64,000 nucleotides of DNA from NCBI RefSeq assembly GCF_000426285.1, contig NZ_AUFB01000007.1, positions 124,001-188,000 on the forward strand, read 5' to 3'. The translations under genes were made by a program, and so were the position numbers. Source of the stretch: Rhizobium leucaenae USDA 9039. Lineage in GTDB: Bacteria > Pseudomonadota > Alphaproteobacteria > Rhizobiales > Rhizobiaceae. Below are positions 53,120-63,942 of this stretch, one piece after another. The notes under the pieces are model-generated. The model did not search any database. It worked only from the letters and a program-made list of their open reading frames with translations, and was not told the DNA's origin. How positions within the stretch are numbered: the stretch's first letter is position 1; each line of letters starts with the position of its first letter.

Positions 53120-53998
53120 CTATGGCCGGTCGAGATGGATCGTGACCCAGCCGTTGCGCCAGATGGTGCGCACGTGGCGCATCCTAGCGCCATTATAGGC
53201 GGCGAGCACCTTCCAACGTTGCTGGGCGAGAATGCCGGACAGAATCACCGAACCGCCGGGAGCAAGATGTGCCACCAGTTGCGGCGCCATTTTGATCAGC
53301 GGCCTCGCAAGAATATTGGCGATGATCAGATCGAACGGCCCGTGGCGGGAAAAGGCCGTGGAATGAAATCCGGGCGCCGTTTCCAGCGTAATACCGGAGG
53401 CAATGCCATTGCCGCGAACGTTTTCGCGGGCAACACGAACCGCAACCGGATCGATATCGGTGGCGAGAACCGGAATATTTCGCAGCTTACGTACGCCGAT
53501 CGCCAGCACCCCGCTGCCCGTGCCGAGATCGAGCGCGTTGCGCACCCGCCGGCTGGCGAGCACCTTTTCGATCGTCTCCAGGCAACCCGCCGTCGTGCCG
53601 TGATGGCCCGTGCCGAAGGCTTGGCCGGCATCGATCTCGATCGCGATATCGCTGGGCTTCACCTTGTCGCGGTGATGCGAGCCGTGCACCAGGAAGCGCC
53701 CTGCCCGAACCGGCTTGAGTCCCTCCAGCGACTTTGCGATCCAATCGACATCGGGAATGACTTCCCTTTCGATAACGAGCTCCGGAAATGCCGGCTTCAG
53801 CACGCTCGCGAAACGGGCGTGCACATCATCTTCGTCGTCTGCGTAGAGATAAATCGAAGCTTCCCAGATATCCTTCTTTTCATCGATCTCGGTGGTGGCG
53901 ATCGGCAGTTCTTCGTCTTCGAACACCGGCGTCATCAGATCGAGAATCTGCTCGGCCTTTTTCTCGGTCGTCGTTACGTACAGGCGGATTTCACTCAA
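53120..53998 (-). CDS. prmA: Ribosomal protein L11 methyltransferase
   Basis: The 292-residue SAM-dependent enzyme methylates ribosomal protein L11. It has the substrate-binding N-terminal domain and the methyltransferase core: FGTGHHGTTAGCLETIEKVL, the SAM loop LDLGTGSGVLAIG, ATDIDPVAVRVARENVRGNG and DLIIANILARPLIKMAP. I chose the TTG at 53998 because it yields MSEIRLYVTTTEKKAEQIL, the usual rhizobial start. Confidence 0.94.
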   Translation of the reverse strand: MSEIRLYVTTTEKKAEQILDLMTPVFEDEELPIATTEIDEKKDIWEASIYLYADDEDDVHARFASVLKPAFPELVIEREVIPDVDWIAKSLEGLKPVRAGRFLVHGSHHRDKVKPSDIAIEIDAGQAFGTGHHGTTAGCLETIEKVLASRRVRNALDLGTGSGVLAIGVRKLRNIPVLATDIDPVAVRVARENVRGNGIASGITLETAPGFHSTAFSRHGPFDLIIANILARPLIKMAPQLVAHLAPGGSVILSGILAQQRWKVLAAYNGARMRHVRTIWRNGWVTIHLDRP

Positions 53999-54018
53999 GT
54001 CGTCGCTCTTTCTTACTC

Positions 54019-55167
54019 TTATTCGGCCCAGTCGATCCACGATGGCTTCGGCGTGTCATAGCCGGCGATATTATGAAGCAGCTCGCGCCGCGCCGGTCCG
54101 AAACGCAAAAGCAATGGCGCGAACAGATTGCGTGCGGCAATCGCCAGCGGATTTTTCATGGTGACCAGGCGGGTCAGGCCATAGGTCTGCTTCAGCACCT
54201 GTTTCACGGCTGGAATTCTGAGCGCCGAATACTCCTGTTCGCGGCCTTCCGCAATGAGCCAGGCGAGCCAGCAGGCATCCTCTATGCCGAGGTTCATGCC
54301 GCGTGCGCCGGCTGGAGAATGAATATGGGCCGCATCGCCGGCCAGGAACACGTTACCCCTGGCCATCGGCTCGACATGGCGGAAGTTGATGCGAAACTGC
54401 GAGACCCAGGTCTTTTCGGCAACCGCTTCGGGATGAACGATGCGGCTTCCGAAATCCTCCAAAGTCGAGATATAGCGCAGCACATCGGTGGATACGGGCA
54501 AGCGCCCGATCATGCCGGGATCGCAAAGCGTGATCTCGGCAAAATGCGTGTCGACCGGTTTCGCATAGCGAAAATCGGCGAGATAGAAATAGGCCTCCAA
54601 CGCCTCGCCAGGAAAACCGGCGCCGAGCGCTTTTCGAACGGCGGAATGGGCACCGTCGGCGCCGATCAGGATATCGGGACGAACCGCCTCCATAGACCCG
54701 TCCGGGCGTCGGAGCATAACCTCCGGCTTGTCAACATCGGCGATGGCTTCCGCCACGACCGAGGTCTGCCACTCCGGTGCAATGCCGTGGACCGCAAGCG
54801 CCTCGATCAGCAACCGCTCGGTTACTCCCTGCGCCAGACCATGAACAGCACCGAAGCGGCCAGGCGTCTGTCGTGTGTCGACATCGGCAAGGACCCTGGT
54901 TGCAGAGCGGACGCGGAAATGGACGATCGGCTGAGCGGCCGCAAGGATGCGCTCGGTGACGCCAGAAGGCGAAAGTAGCGTCAATGTGCGGGCGTTGATG
55001 CCGAGGGCCCGGCTTTCTTCCAGGGGCGCCGGCCCTTGGCCGTCATCGACGATGCGCGGAACGAAGCCGCGCCGGGCAAGCTCCAGCGCCGCAGTCAGGC
55101 CGGCCGGACCTGCCCCCGCGATCAGGACGGATCTGGATTTCCTCTCTCCCCCGGTTCCGTCCGCCAT
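54019..55167 (-). CDS. FAD-dependent monooxygenase (PHBH fold)
   Basis: The 382-residue flavoprotein has the FAD-binding GAGPAGLTAALELARRG near residue 17, DGAHSAVRKALG (conserved DG motif), and GDAAHIHSPAGARGMNLGIEDACWLAW, all typical of aromatic-ring hydroxylases of the PHBH group. The substrate is unknown. GGGA lies six bases upstream of the ATG at 55167. It follows the SCO-family gene by nine bases on the same strand and is probably cotranscribed with it. Confidence 0.9.
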   Translation of the reverse strand: MADGTGGERKSRSVLIAGAGPAGLTAALELARRGFVPRIVDDGQGPAPLEESRALGINARTLTLLSPSGVTERILAAAQPIVHFRVRSATRVLADVDTRQTPGRFGAVHGLAQGVTERLLIEALAVHGIAPEWQTSVVAEAIADVDKPEVMLRRPDGSMEAVRPDILIGADGAHSAVRKALGAGFPGEALEAYFYLADFRYAKPVDTHFAEITLCDPGMIGRLPVSTDVLRYISTLEDFGSRIVHPEAVAEKTWVSQFRINFRHVEPMARGNVFLAGDAAHIHSPAGARGMNLGIEDACWLAWLIAEGREQEYSALRIPAVKQVLKQTYGLTRLVTMKNPLAIAARNLFAPLLLRFGPARRELLHNIAGYDTPKPSWIDWAE

Positions 55168-55176
55168 CGGCACTCC

Positions 55177-55779
55177 CTAGCCCTTCTTGATCAGGTTTTG
55201 TAGCTTCTTGACCGCTATATCCGGATCTTCCTGATAGGCAATCGTGCCGGCGAACCGGCCGGCGGAATCGAGCAGGAAAACAGAGGCGGTATGATCCATA
55301 GTGTAATCGCCGTTCGGATCCTTCTCGTCGAGCGGCACCTTCTTGGCATAGACCCTGAACCCCTTGACCATATCCATCACCTTGTCGGGGTCACCCGAGA
55401 TGCCGGTGATGCGGCTGGAGACGTTGGACACATACTGGTTCATGATCGCCGGCGTATCGCGCTGCGGGTCGACGGTCACGAAATAGGCGTTGAGCTTCGT
55501 CCCGTCGGGATCGACCTGCTGCATCCAGCCGTTCAGCTCGAACAAGGTCGTGGGGCAGACATCGGGACAATGCGTATAGCCGAAGAAAAGCGCCGTCGGC
55601 TTTCCACGAAACGCCTGATCGCTGATTGGCTGTCCATTCTGCGCAACCAGCGTGAACGGCACTCCGTACGGCCCGTCACTCGCAGCTTCCGGCGACTTGG
55701 TGATGCCAAAGCTCAACCAACCCAACAGCCCGGCTACGATCACCACGGCTACCCAGACAACAATCCGCACGCTCTTCAT
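55177..55779 (-). CDS. SCO1/SenC-family copper chaperone
   Basis: The 200-residue protein has an N-terminal membrane anchor (VRIVVWVAVVIVAGLLGWLSFG) and a thioredoxin-like domain with the copper-binding CxxxC in FFGYTHCPDVCPTTLFEL and the later His in YTMDHTASVFLLD. It delivers copper to the CuA site of cytochrome oxidase or manages redox in the periplasm. It leads a pair with the FAD monooxygenase; no cytochrome oxidase gene is in the window. Confidence 0.93.
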   Translation of the reverse strand: MKSVRIVVWVAVVIVAGLLGWLSFGITKSPEAASDGPYGVPFTLVAQNGQPISDQAFRGKPTALFFGYTHCPDVCPTTLFELNGWMQQVDPDGTKLNAYFVTVDPQRDTPAIMNQYVSNVSSRITGISGDPDKVMDMVKGFRVYAKKVPLDEKDPNGDYTMDHTASVFLLDSAGRFAGTIAYQEDPDIAVKKLQNLIKKG

Positions 55780-56208
55780 CGCTGCTTTCCTCACCACGCC
55801 GGCCGCGGCTCGATATGTGGGACGCGCAGGCGATCATTTCGAGGGTGTAGCCGGTTGAAATAGGGGACGCAATTCAAGAAGATGTTTTTGAGCTCCCGCG
55901 ATCGAGGTCCGCGATCAGTTCTGCATCGGAGAATGCGAACCAGGCGCAAAGATGCGGAATCCATCTTCGCGTTAAACCAATCCTAACCACTCCGCGCCAA
56001 CATCGAAACATAGAGGCGAAGTCCGACTCGCCAGCCGCCGGACATGCGGCAAACAGATCTTCTTCCAGAAGGGCATGACGCCCGCCGGAGCGAAGCGTTT
56101 CAAGCGCGAAAGCCACCGGATGCTGTCGCAGCCCTCAGCCGCTCCAGCCGATCCCATTTCAATCGCTACCGCCGCCTGCCGCCGGCGCCAAACGGGAAGT
56201 CCTTGACC
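55780..56208. other. Intergenic region upstream of cheW
   Basis: About 430 bases separate the SCO-family start from cheW. An open frame continues upstream of cheW to 56044, but its 55 residues are basic and unlike CheW and lack a ribosome binding site, so I treat it as non-coding. No clear sigma-54 or sigma-28 promoter is visible. Confidence 0.45.
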
Positions 56209-56673
56209 ATGACGAATGCCATCAAACAATCGGGCGCCTATCTGGAGATCGTCTCCTTCCACCTTGGCGATCAGGAATTCTGCATTGACATCATGGCCAT
56301 CCGCGAAATCCGCGGCTGGGCGCCGGTAACGCCGATGCCGCACACGCCGCCCTATGTGCTTGGCCTCATCAATCTGCGCGGTGCGGTGATCCCCGTCATC
56401 GACATGGCCTGCCGCCTCGGCATGAAAATGACCGAACCGTCCGAACGCTCCGCCATCATCGTCACCGATATCGCCGGCAAGCTCGTCGGCCTGCTGGTCG
56501 AACAGGTCTCCGATATGATGAGCATCAAGAGCGAAGATCTGCAGCCGCCGCCGGAAATCATTCCGGAAGCGCAGCGCGCCTTCTGCCGCGGCATCGTCGC
56601 GCTCGAAAAGACCATGGTCTGCTTCCTGAATCTCGATACGGTGATCGCAGACGAGCTCGCGCAAGCGGCTTGA
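56209..56673 (+). CDS. cheW: CheW chemotaxis coupling protein
   Basis: The 154-residue protein has a full CheW domain: EIVSFHLGDQEFCIDIMAIREIRGWAPVTPMPHTPPYVLGLINLRGAVIPVIDM-type opening (seen as YVLGLINLRGAVIPVIDMACRLG), and IVTDIAGKLVGLLVEQVSDMM. It links chemoreceptors to the CheA kinase. It is not in a che operon: no cheA, receptor or methyl-modification gene is near. GGGAAG precedes the ATG and a strong terminator follows, so it is transcribed alone. Confidence 0.94.
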   Translation: MTNAIKQSGAYLEIVSFHLGDQEFCIDIMAIREIRGWAPVTPMPHTPPYVLGLINLRGAVIPVIDMACRLGMKMTEPSERSAIIVTDIAGKLVGLLVEQVSDMMSIKSEDLQPPPEIIPEAQRAFCRGIVALEKTMVCFLNLDTVIADELAQAA

Positions 56674-56697
56674 TTTCAAGATAATACCGCAAACGAA

Positions 56698-56729
56698 AAT
56701 CGCCCTGGAGTACGAGCTCCAGGGCGATT
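56698..56729 (+). terminator. Intrinsic terminator after cheW
   Basis: A perfect 13-bp stem (56698-56710 with 56717-56729, loop of six) is followed by GTGTTTATA. It starts 25 bases after the cheW stop. The A-rich left side could also serve the opposite strand, but no gene there needs it. Confidence 0.75.
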
Positions 56730-56939
56730 GTGTTTATAGGACCGTCGTCGGCAGGGGTGTTGCCGGTGCGCCGGTCACGCAGGCCGTGAACAGATGGAAG
56801 TGGCACTTCCACGTTCGTCCCTAGAACTGCACCAAAACGACGCAATTCGAAAGCGACCGATAGGTATTCAGCAACCAAAGAGCAGGACTTTTTTTGGTAC
56901 AAACCCCTTGACGGTTATCAATGCGGTATCCCGGTAATC

Positions 56940-57434
56940 TTATTTAGGCTTGCCGTTTTTCCAGGTGACATTTTGGCCGAACAGCGGAATGGTCGAGATC
57001 GCCATTTTCGCCGAGCCATTGGTCAATTCGCGCGAATGGACGAGATAGATCAGCGTGTCGTTCTTCTTGTCGTAGATTCGGTCGACCACCAGCTTCTTCC
57101 AGATCAGCGACAACCCAGCGCGAAACACCTCCTCGCCGCCCTCCGACAGGCTGATATTGCCGATCTCGATCGGCCCTGTCTGGCGGCAGGCGATGGAGTT
57201 GTTGGAAGGATCCTCGAACCAGTTGCCTTTCCTCAGCCGGTCGATGACGCTGCGATCGAAATAGGTGACGTGACAGGTAACGCCGGACACTTCCGGATCC
57301 GGCACGGCATCGACTAGAATGTCGTTGCCGGTCCAATCCACCCCAACCTTGCCGACAATCTCGGCCGAAGCCGAAACGGGCGCCAGCGCCAGGAACGACG
57401 CAACAATAGCGGCATGCAATTTCAGTGACGTCAT
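56940..57434 (-). CDS. creA: CreA-family periplasmic protein
   Basis: The 164-residue protein has a signal peptide (LHAAIVASFLALAPVSASA) and matches CreA: IVGKVGVDWTGNDILVDAVPDPEVSGVTCHVTYFD, DPSNNSIACRQTGPI and WKKLVVDRIYDKKNDTLIYLVHS. CreA is conserved and periplasmic, without a settled function. It stands alone. Confidence 0.9.
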   Translation of the reverse strand: MTSLKLHAAIVASFLALAPVSASAEIVGKVGVDWTGNDILVDAVPDPEVSGVTCHVTYFDRSVIDRLRKGNWFEDPSNNSIACRQTGPIEIGNISLSEGGEEVFRAGLSLIWKKLVVDRIYDKKNDTLIYLVHSRELTNGSAKMAISTIPLFGQNVTWKNGKPK

Positions 57435-57545
57435 CGAACATCCTCCAACATCGCCGCCGATGGAGCTGCGGCGGCCCCGCTAAGGTAAGATGGCAATGGA
57501 TGGATGCAAGGGAGCCGGGCCGCTCTATGGGTGCCCCACTGCCGC

Positions 57546-57992
57546 TCATCTGATTTCCTTCAACACGACCTCGCCTGTTTCCAGGAGCGATTTGAGGTTG
57601 GAGAGGATTTTCGGCCAGCCGCCGGATACGGCGCCGATGAACTTCGCGTTTTCCAGCTCCATGGTGTGGGTGACGGTGAGCTTTACCGCATCCTCCACCG
57701 GCTCGATATCCATGACGCAACGCGACCAGCCTTCTGCCTTCAGCTCAGGCATGAATTCGTTGCGCCATTTGATGGCGAGCCGCTTCGGCGGATCGAATTC
57801 CGAGATCTCGCCGGTGTCGGTAACCCGCCCGTCCGGGTAGGTCATCTTCCATGGCGAGCCGACCTTCCAATCGGTCTCGTGCTGGATGTTGAACCAATAT
57901 TTCTTGATGAACTCCGGCGTCGTCAGCGCCGACCAGAGCTTGTCGGGCGTGGTGCGGATGAAGGTCACATAAACGAAGCTGCTTCCGGTCAT
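57546..57992 (-). CDS. SRPBCC/AHSA1-domain protein
   Basis: The 148-residue protein is of the AHSA1-like START-superfamily type: FVYVTFIRTTPDKLWSALTTPEFIKKYWFNIQHETDWKVGSPWKM and VTVTHTMELENAK-like stretches. The fold makes a hydrophobic pocket; the ligand is unknown. It follows an ArsR-type regulator gene on the same strand by 52 bases, a common pairing in which the two are coregulated. AAGAGGAGA precedes the ATG at 57992. Confidence 0.9.
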   Translation of the reverse strand: MTGSSFVYVTFIRTTPDKLWSALTTPEFIKKYWFNIQHETDWKVGSPWKMTYPDGRVTDTGEISEFDPPKRLAIKWRNEFMPELKAEGWSRCVMDIEPVEDAVKLTVTHTMELENAKFIGAVSGGWPKILSNLKSLLETGEVVLKEIR

Positions 57993-58044
57993 GATATTTC
58001 TCCTCTTGTCAGGTGATTTCCTGCGCATGGTGATCCGGCGACAG

Positions 58045-58377
58045 CTACTGGCCGCCATCGCCCTCCAGTGCTTTCTTGAGGGCGGAAAGAGCGCTTAATT
58101 GGCGGCGCTCGAACTTGTTGATCCAACGTTCGGCGATGTGGTTGATCGGAACGGGATTGATGAAATGCAGCTTCTCCCGGCCTTGCCGCTGCGCGGATAC
58201 CAGGTTCGCCTCTTCCAGGATGGCAAGATGTTTCGCCACGGCCTGGCGCGTTATCTCCAAGCCCTGGCAGAGCTCGCCGAGCGTCTGGCCATTCTGCTCA
58301 TAAAGCCGGTCCAGCAATTGCCGCCGGCTTGCATCCGCCAGAGCTCGAAAAACCGCATCGTCATTCATGCCAAACAT
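58045..58377 (-). CDS. ArsR-family transcriptional regulator
   Basis: The 110-residue winged-helix protein (FRALADASRRQLLDRLYEQNGQTLGELCQGLEITRQAVAKHLAILEEANLVSAQRQGREKLHFINP) is an ArsR/SmtB-type repressor without the metal-binding cysteine motif ELCVCDL. It belongs to the group paired with AHSA1-domain proteins. A dyad just upstream of its start probably is its operator, implying autoregulation of the two-gene operon. Confidence 0.92.
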   Translation of the reverse strand: MFGMNDDAVFRALADASRRQLLDRLYEQNGQTLGELCQGLEITRQAVAKHLAILEEANLVSAQRQGREKLHFINPVPINHIAERWINKFERRQLSALSALKKALEGDGGQ

Positions 58378-58380
58378 GGA

Positions 58381-58424
58381 ACCATTTAGTTGCCTGTTAG
58401 GAATCTAATAGGCAACTATTTGGT
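58381..58424 (-). promoter_or_regulatory. Operator dyad overlapping the arsR-type promoter
   Basis: An inverted repeat pairs ACCATTTAGTTGCC (58381-58394) with GGCAACTATTTGGT (58411-58424), with two mismatches. On the reverse strand TTGACA at 58434-58429 and TATTAG at 58410-58405 make a sigma-70-type promoter with an 18-base spacer. The dyad covers the -10 and its flanks, so a bound repressor would block transcription of the ArsR/AHSA1 pair. Confidence 0.7.
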
Positions 58425-58487
58425 TGCATGTCAAGGGCCATAATTTGAGATCGCGGCGAAAAATCCACGGGAAATCGACGCCGTCCG

Positions 58488-59477
58488 TCAGATAGCGATG
58501 TCGTACTGCCCCTGCTCCATGCGCAGATGATTGAGCATCCGCGCAATTCCCTCCTCCAAGCTGATGCGTGGCGCCAGTCCGTAGGAGCGCTGCAGGGCCG
58601 TGTCGCCGCAGCGATAGAAGACGCCTTCAGGGCGATCGCAGCGTCCCTTCACGACAGGATTCCAGCCAATTTGCCGGGAAATGGTTTCCGCCAGCTCCAT
58701 AAAGGAGGTGGCCCGACCGGTCGAAAGATTGAGGCTTGCGCCATCCGGCAATAGTTCCTTGGTTTGCCAGATAAAATCGATGCAATCATCAATGTGGATG
58801 AAGTCCCGGCATTGCCGGCCCGAACCCCAGACGAAAACTTCCGCAGCCCCTCTTTCGTCAAGCAAGCGGCGACAAATAGCCGGGAATGGATAGGCTAGAT
58901 CCTGGTCCTCGCCATAGCCACTAAATGGCCGATAGGCGACCGCCCGGTTGCCGTAGCGCTCGACATAGAGCTTCATCAGGTATTCGCCGGTCAGTTTTGC
59001 CCAACCGTAGCTGAGATCGGGCACGCCAATGGCGGCCTCGAAAGAAATCATATCCTCCGAAAGTAGCCGATGATTGGCGACCGTCTGTAGCGAGACAGGA
59101 TAGGCGGCGCTGGAGCTGAAGAACACGACGCAGGCGGGTTTGGCACGCGCCGCCCATTTCCACAATTCCGTATCCACCGCCAGATCTTCGGCAACGTCGA
59201 GCGTCCGCGCCTCCAGCGTCACGCGGCCGCCGACCAGCGCGGCGAGATGGAAAACATAATCGAAATGTTCCAAAGGGCGGAGAAAGAAAGAGCGGCAATC
59301 CTCCTCGAAAAACGCAAAGCGCGATCCGGGGAAGCGCTGCCACAGATCGGGATGCCGTGCCCCCGTCCCTTCCACCAGTTGATCGACGCAGACGACATCC
59401 AACCCCTCGGCCAAAAGCCGCCTGATCAGATGCCTCCCGACAAAACCACAGCCTCCCGTTACCAAAGCCCGCGCCAT
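58488..59477 (-). CDS. NAD-dependent epimerase/dehydratase (nucleotide-sugar type)
   Basis: The 329-residue extended SDR has the glycine motif VTGGCGFVGRHLIRRL at the start, the catalytic Ser/Tyr/Lys seen in SSSAAYP and SYGWAKLTGEYL, and VFVWGSGRQCRDFIHIDDCIDF. It resembles GDP-sugar epimerase/reductases or UDP-glucose 4-epimerases; the exact sugar cannot be told. AAAAGGGG precedes the ATG at 59477. It lies 17 bases after the glycosyltransferase gene on the same strand, so the two form a sugar-synthesis operon. Confidence 0.88.
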   Translation of the reverse strand: MARALVTGGCGFVGRHLIRRLLAEGLDVVCVDQLVEGTGARHPDLWQRFPGSRFAFFEEDCRSFFLRPLEHFDYVFHLAALVGGRVTLEARTLDVAEDLAVDTELWKWAARAKPACVVFFSSSAAYPVSLQTVANHRLLSEDMISFEAAIGVPDLSYGWAKLTGEYLMKLYVERYGNRAVAYRPFSGYGEDQDLAYPFPAICRRLLDERGAAEVFVWGSGRQCRDFIHIDDCIDFIWQTKELLPDGASLNLSTGRATSFMELAETISRQIGWNPVVKGRCDRPEGVFYRCGDTALQRSYGLAPRISLEEGIARMLNHLRMEQGQYDIAI

Positions 59478-59494
59478 GTCATTGCCCCCTTTTC

Positions 59495-60706
59495 TTATTG
59501 AGCGAAAAAGCCACTCCTGCCTGTATAGATATCGACCATGCGCCGACCCCATTCTGCTTTGCTGGGTGCAATCCGCTGGCCAAGCGCTAGCGCGCCTTCG
59601 CATAATTTCTGCATCAGTCTGTCGTCGTCGGTGCTCGCCAGGCGTTCCGCCAGCGAGCCGGCATCGCCGCTTTTAAAGACCAGCCCCGCGCCGTTCCGCT
59701 CTACTTCGGCGGCAATCAGCGCATTGCTGCTGACGATGACGGGAATGCCGGACATCAGCGCCTCGGCGGCCACAAGGCCGTAGGGTTCGGGCATGCGGGA
59801 GGGCATAATGAAGACGCGCGCCTCCCCCGCCAGCGCCGTTACCTCTTCATCGGCTAGCCAGCCTGGCACCCAGCAATGCGGCAAGGCTCGTTGCATCTCG
59901 TTGAGCAGCGGTCCGCGGCCGATCAATGTTGCCGTGCGCCCGGTCTTATTCAACGCGTCGGCGAGCGTGCGGACGCCCTTTTCCCAGCACATGCGTCCCA
60001 AGAAGACGGTGCGGTGATTGCGCCAGGCCTCGACAGGCGCGGGCGTCAACGGCTCGGTCGGTGTGCGCAAGGTCACAAAATGTTGCAGCGGACCCGAGTG
60101 TAGATAGGTCTCCATGCTCTCATGCGCCAGCACGATGCCGACGCGGCTCCAGAACTCTTCACCGACGCCTCGTTGGGTCATAGTGCGGCGAAAGCGCCAG
60201 AGTTTGTGGAGATAGTTTCGCTTGTCGCAATTGGTCGTCAGACATGTTGCCGATAGCGGGCGGACATCGCAGACCGTCCCGCTTTGGAAATTGATCAACC
60301 CTCCGTTCGGACAACTGAGGAAAAAATCGTGCGCCGTGACGATCACCTTGGCCTTATGTTTGGCAAGTGCGTAAAAGATCGACGGCGAGAGAATCTGTGA
60401 CCAGCCGTGCACATGCACCACGGTCTCTTCGTCCGTTTCTTTCAACAATCCGTCCAGCGCGTCGTAGGCTCGCTTGTTATAATTTTTCTCGAAGACGTCG
60501 GTGAAGGTAGGACCATCGCGAAGGGGACGTTCGCCAAGCGCCACCGTTCGGACGCCCGCAAAGCGAGGCTTCAGTCCTTCGCCGTCATCACCAACCAGAA
60601 TGGCGCAATTCAATCCCGCCTGCCTGCTCGCATCGATGCATTGCAATGCCACCTTTGTCGCACCGCCGCGAATGATCGAGACATCGTTGACAAGTATTAG
60701 ACGCAT
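59495..60706 (-). CDS. Glycosyltransferase family 4 protein
   Basis: The 403-residue GT-B enzyme shows VNDVSIIRGGATKVALQCIDASRQAGL at the N-terminus, VVHVHGWSQILSPSIFYAL, then FLGRMCWEKGVRTLADAL and VFIMPSRMPEPYGLVAAEALMSGIPVIVSSNALIAAEVERNGAGLVF, the usual donor-binding half with the EPYGLVAAEAL motif. It probably acts in exopolysaccharide or lipopolysaccharide synthesis. It leads the pair with the epimerase gene. Confidence 0.9.
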   Translation of the reverse strand: MRLILVNDVSIIRGGATKVALQCIDASRQAGLNCAILVGDDGEGLKPRFAGVRTVALGERPLRDGPTFTDVFEKNYNKRAYDALDGLLKETDEETVVHVHGWSQILSPSIFYALAKHKAKVIVTAHDFFLSCPNGGLINFQSGTVCDVRPLSATCLTTNCDKRNYLHKLWRFRRTMTQRGVGEEFWSRVGIVLAHESMETYLHSGPLQHFVTLRTPTEPLTPAPVEAWRNHRTVFLGRMCWEKGVRTLADALNKTGRTATLIGRGPLLNEMQRALPHCWVPGWLADEEVTALAGEARVFIMPSRMPEPYGLVAAEALMSGIPVIVSSNALIAAEVERNGAGLVFKSGDAGSLAERLASTDDDRLMQKLCEGALALGQRIAPSKAEWGRRMVDIYTGRSGFFAQ

Positions 60707-61031
60707 GAAACCTCGACACTCACCAACCTTATTTTATGCAGGGCCGGAGAAAAGGGATTCGCCTTTTACATCATGCCACTGTGCGGTATTCAGCGGCCTG
60801 TTCCGATGAGAATACAATTCATCCTTTGGTATTAAGGCGAGCGGTCGCACGGCATGCGCGAGTAGGCTTGTACTCCGATTGCTCCCGTTGGGAGAGTTGA
60901 CTTCTGTAAAAAAATTCTGAAAGCTCCGCGAATGATCGCAAACCGCACCATCGTGATGCATATTCTCACGACCTCACCCCTAGCAGGGCGAGTGGGAGCG
61001 GCATTGCTTTGAGCTGACTGCGATCCCCTTC
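60707..61031. other. Intergenic region upstream of the glycosyltransferase/acetyltransferase genes
   Basis: This region lies between the divergent glycosyltransferase and the acetyltransferase leader. It holds an A-run at 60908-60914. I see no open frame with a ribosome binding site and no recognised RNA. The leader hairpins of the acetyltransferase gene begin at 61032. Confidence 0.45.
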
Positions 61032-61091
61032 ACCCTGCCGAGGCGAGCAGGGTTTGAAGGCTCTGCTCTCCTCGTGAACCTCAAGGAGAGC
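61032..61091 (+). promoter_or_regulatory. Two leader hairpins; the second sequesters the ribosome binding site
   Basis: ACCCTGC (61032-61038) pairs with GCAGGGT (61047-61053). Then GCTCTCCT (61065-61072) pairs perfectly with AGGAGAGC (61084-61091), loop of 11. The second stem contains the AGGAG Shine-Dalgarno of the gene starting at 61095. Translation should therefore need melting or displacement of this stem. Confidence 0.65.
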
Positions 61092-61094
61092 AAC

Positions 61095-61631
61095 ATGACC
61101 CCCGAATCACCAGCTTCAGACGAGCGACGATCGCGAAAACAAGGCGGGGTGGAAATCCGCGTCGCGCGACTGTCGGACGCCGAAGCGATAACCCTTAATG
61201 CAAATCTGCCCGGCTATCGCGCCGGCACGCTGCGGCTACCCTTTCAAAGCGTCGAAGAAACCCAGCAGTGGATGGAGAAGCCTGCACCCGGCTCGATCAA
61301 CCTCGTCGCCGTGCTCGACGGGCAAGTCGTCGGCAATGCCGGAATGCGGCGCCATGCCGGCCGGCAGATTCACACCGGCCACCTCGGCATGGGCGTTCAT
61401 GACGATTTTACCGGCCGCGGCATCGGCTCGGCGTTGCTCGCCGCCTTGGTCGACACCGCCGACAATTGGCTGGCGATCAAGCGCCTGGAACTGACCGTCT
61501 ATGTCGACAACGGACCGGCGATCCGGCTTTACGAGAAATTCGGTTTTGAGACCGAGGGGCGGCTCAGAGCCTTTGCATTTCGCAACGGCGAATATGTGGA
61601 TGCATTCGCGATGGCGCGCGTGAGGATGTAA
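61095..61631 (+). CDS. GNAT N-acetyltransferase
   Basis: The 178-residue protein has a GNAT domain: VEIRVARLSDAEAITL, the acetyl-CoA loop GMGVHDDFTGRGIGSALLAAL (Arg/Gly-rich Q/RxxGxG as GRGIGS), and LELTVYVDNGPAIRLYEKFGFETEGRLRAFAFRNGEYVDAFAMARV. It resembles RimI/PhnO-like acetyltransferases that acetylate small amines. Acceptor unknown. Its ribosome binding site AAGGAGAG is buried in a hairpin. It ends about 40 bases before the convergent ligA. Confidence 0.9.
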   Translation: MTPESPASDERRSRKQGGVEIRVARLSDAEAITLNANLPGYRAGTLRLPFQSVEETQQWMEKPAPGSINLVAVLDGQVVGNAGMRRHAGRQIHTGHLGMGVHDDFTGRGIGSALLAALVDTADNWLAIKRLELTVYVDNGPAIRLYEKFGFETEGRLRAFAFRNGEYVDAFAMARVRM

Positions 61632-61669
61632 ATCGCGACGGCGGCGGTCCTTCGGTCCGCCGCCGTCGA

Positions 61670-63853
<2,184 letters not shown>

Positions 63854-63887
63854 TTAGAGAAAAATTGGGGAATGGGAAGAGCGTTGC

Positions 63888-63942
63888 ACCTTCGCCCCAG
63901 CGGGGAGAAGGTCGCGCGTAGCGCGGGTTGAGGGGGCGCTAT
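63888..63942. repeat. Second RIME-like palindromic element
   Basis: ACCTTCGCCCC (63888-63898) pairs with GGGGAGAAGGT (63902-63912), then a CGCGC/GCGCG hairpin follows and TTGAGGGGGC at 63928-63937. The TTGAGGGGGC and CTTC/CCCC blocks match those of the element at 50450-50591, in reverse order. Confidence 0.55.

Noticed and set aside
56044..56208. N-terminal extension of CheW
   Set aside because: The added 55 residues are basic and unlike CheW, and the ATG at 56209 has its own ribosome binding site.
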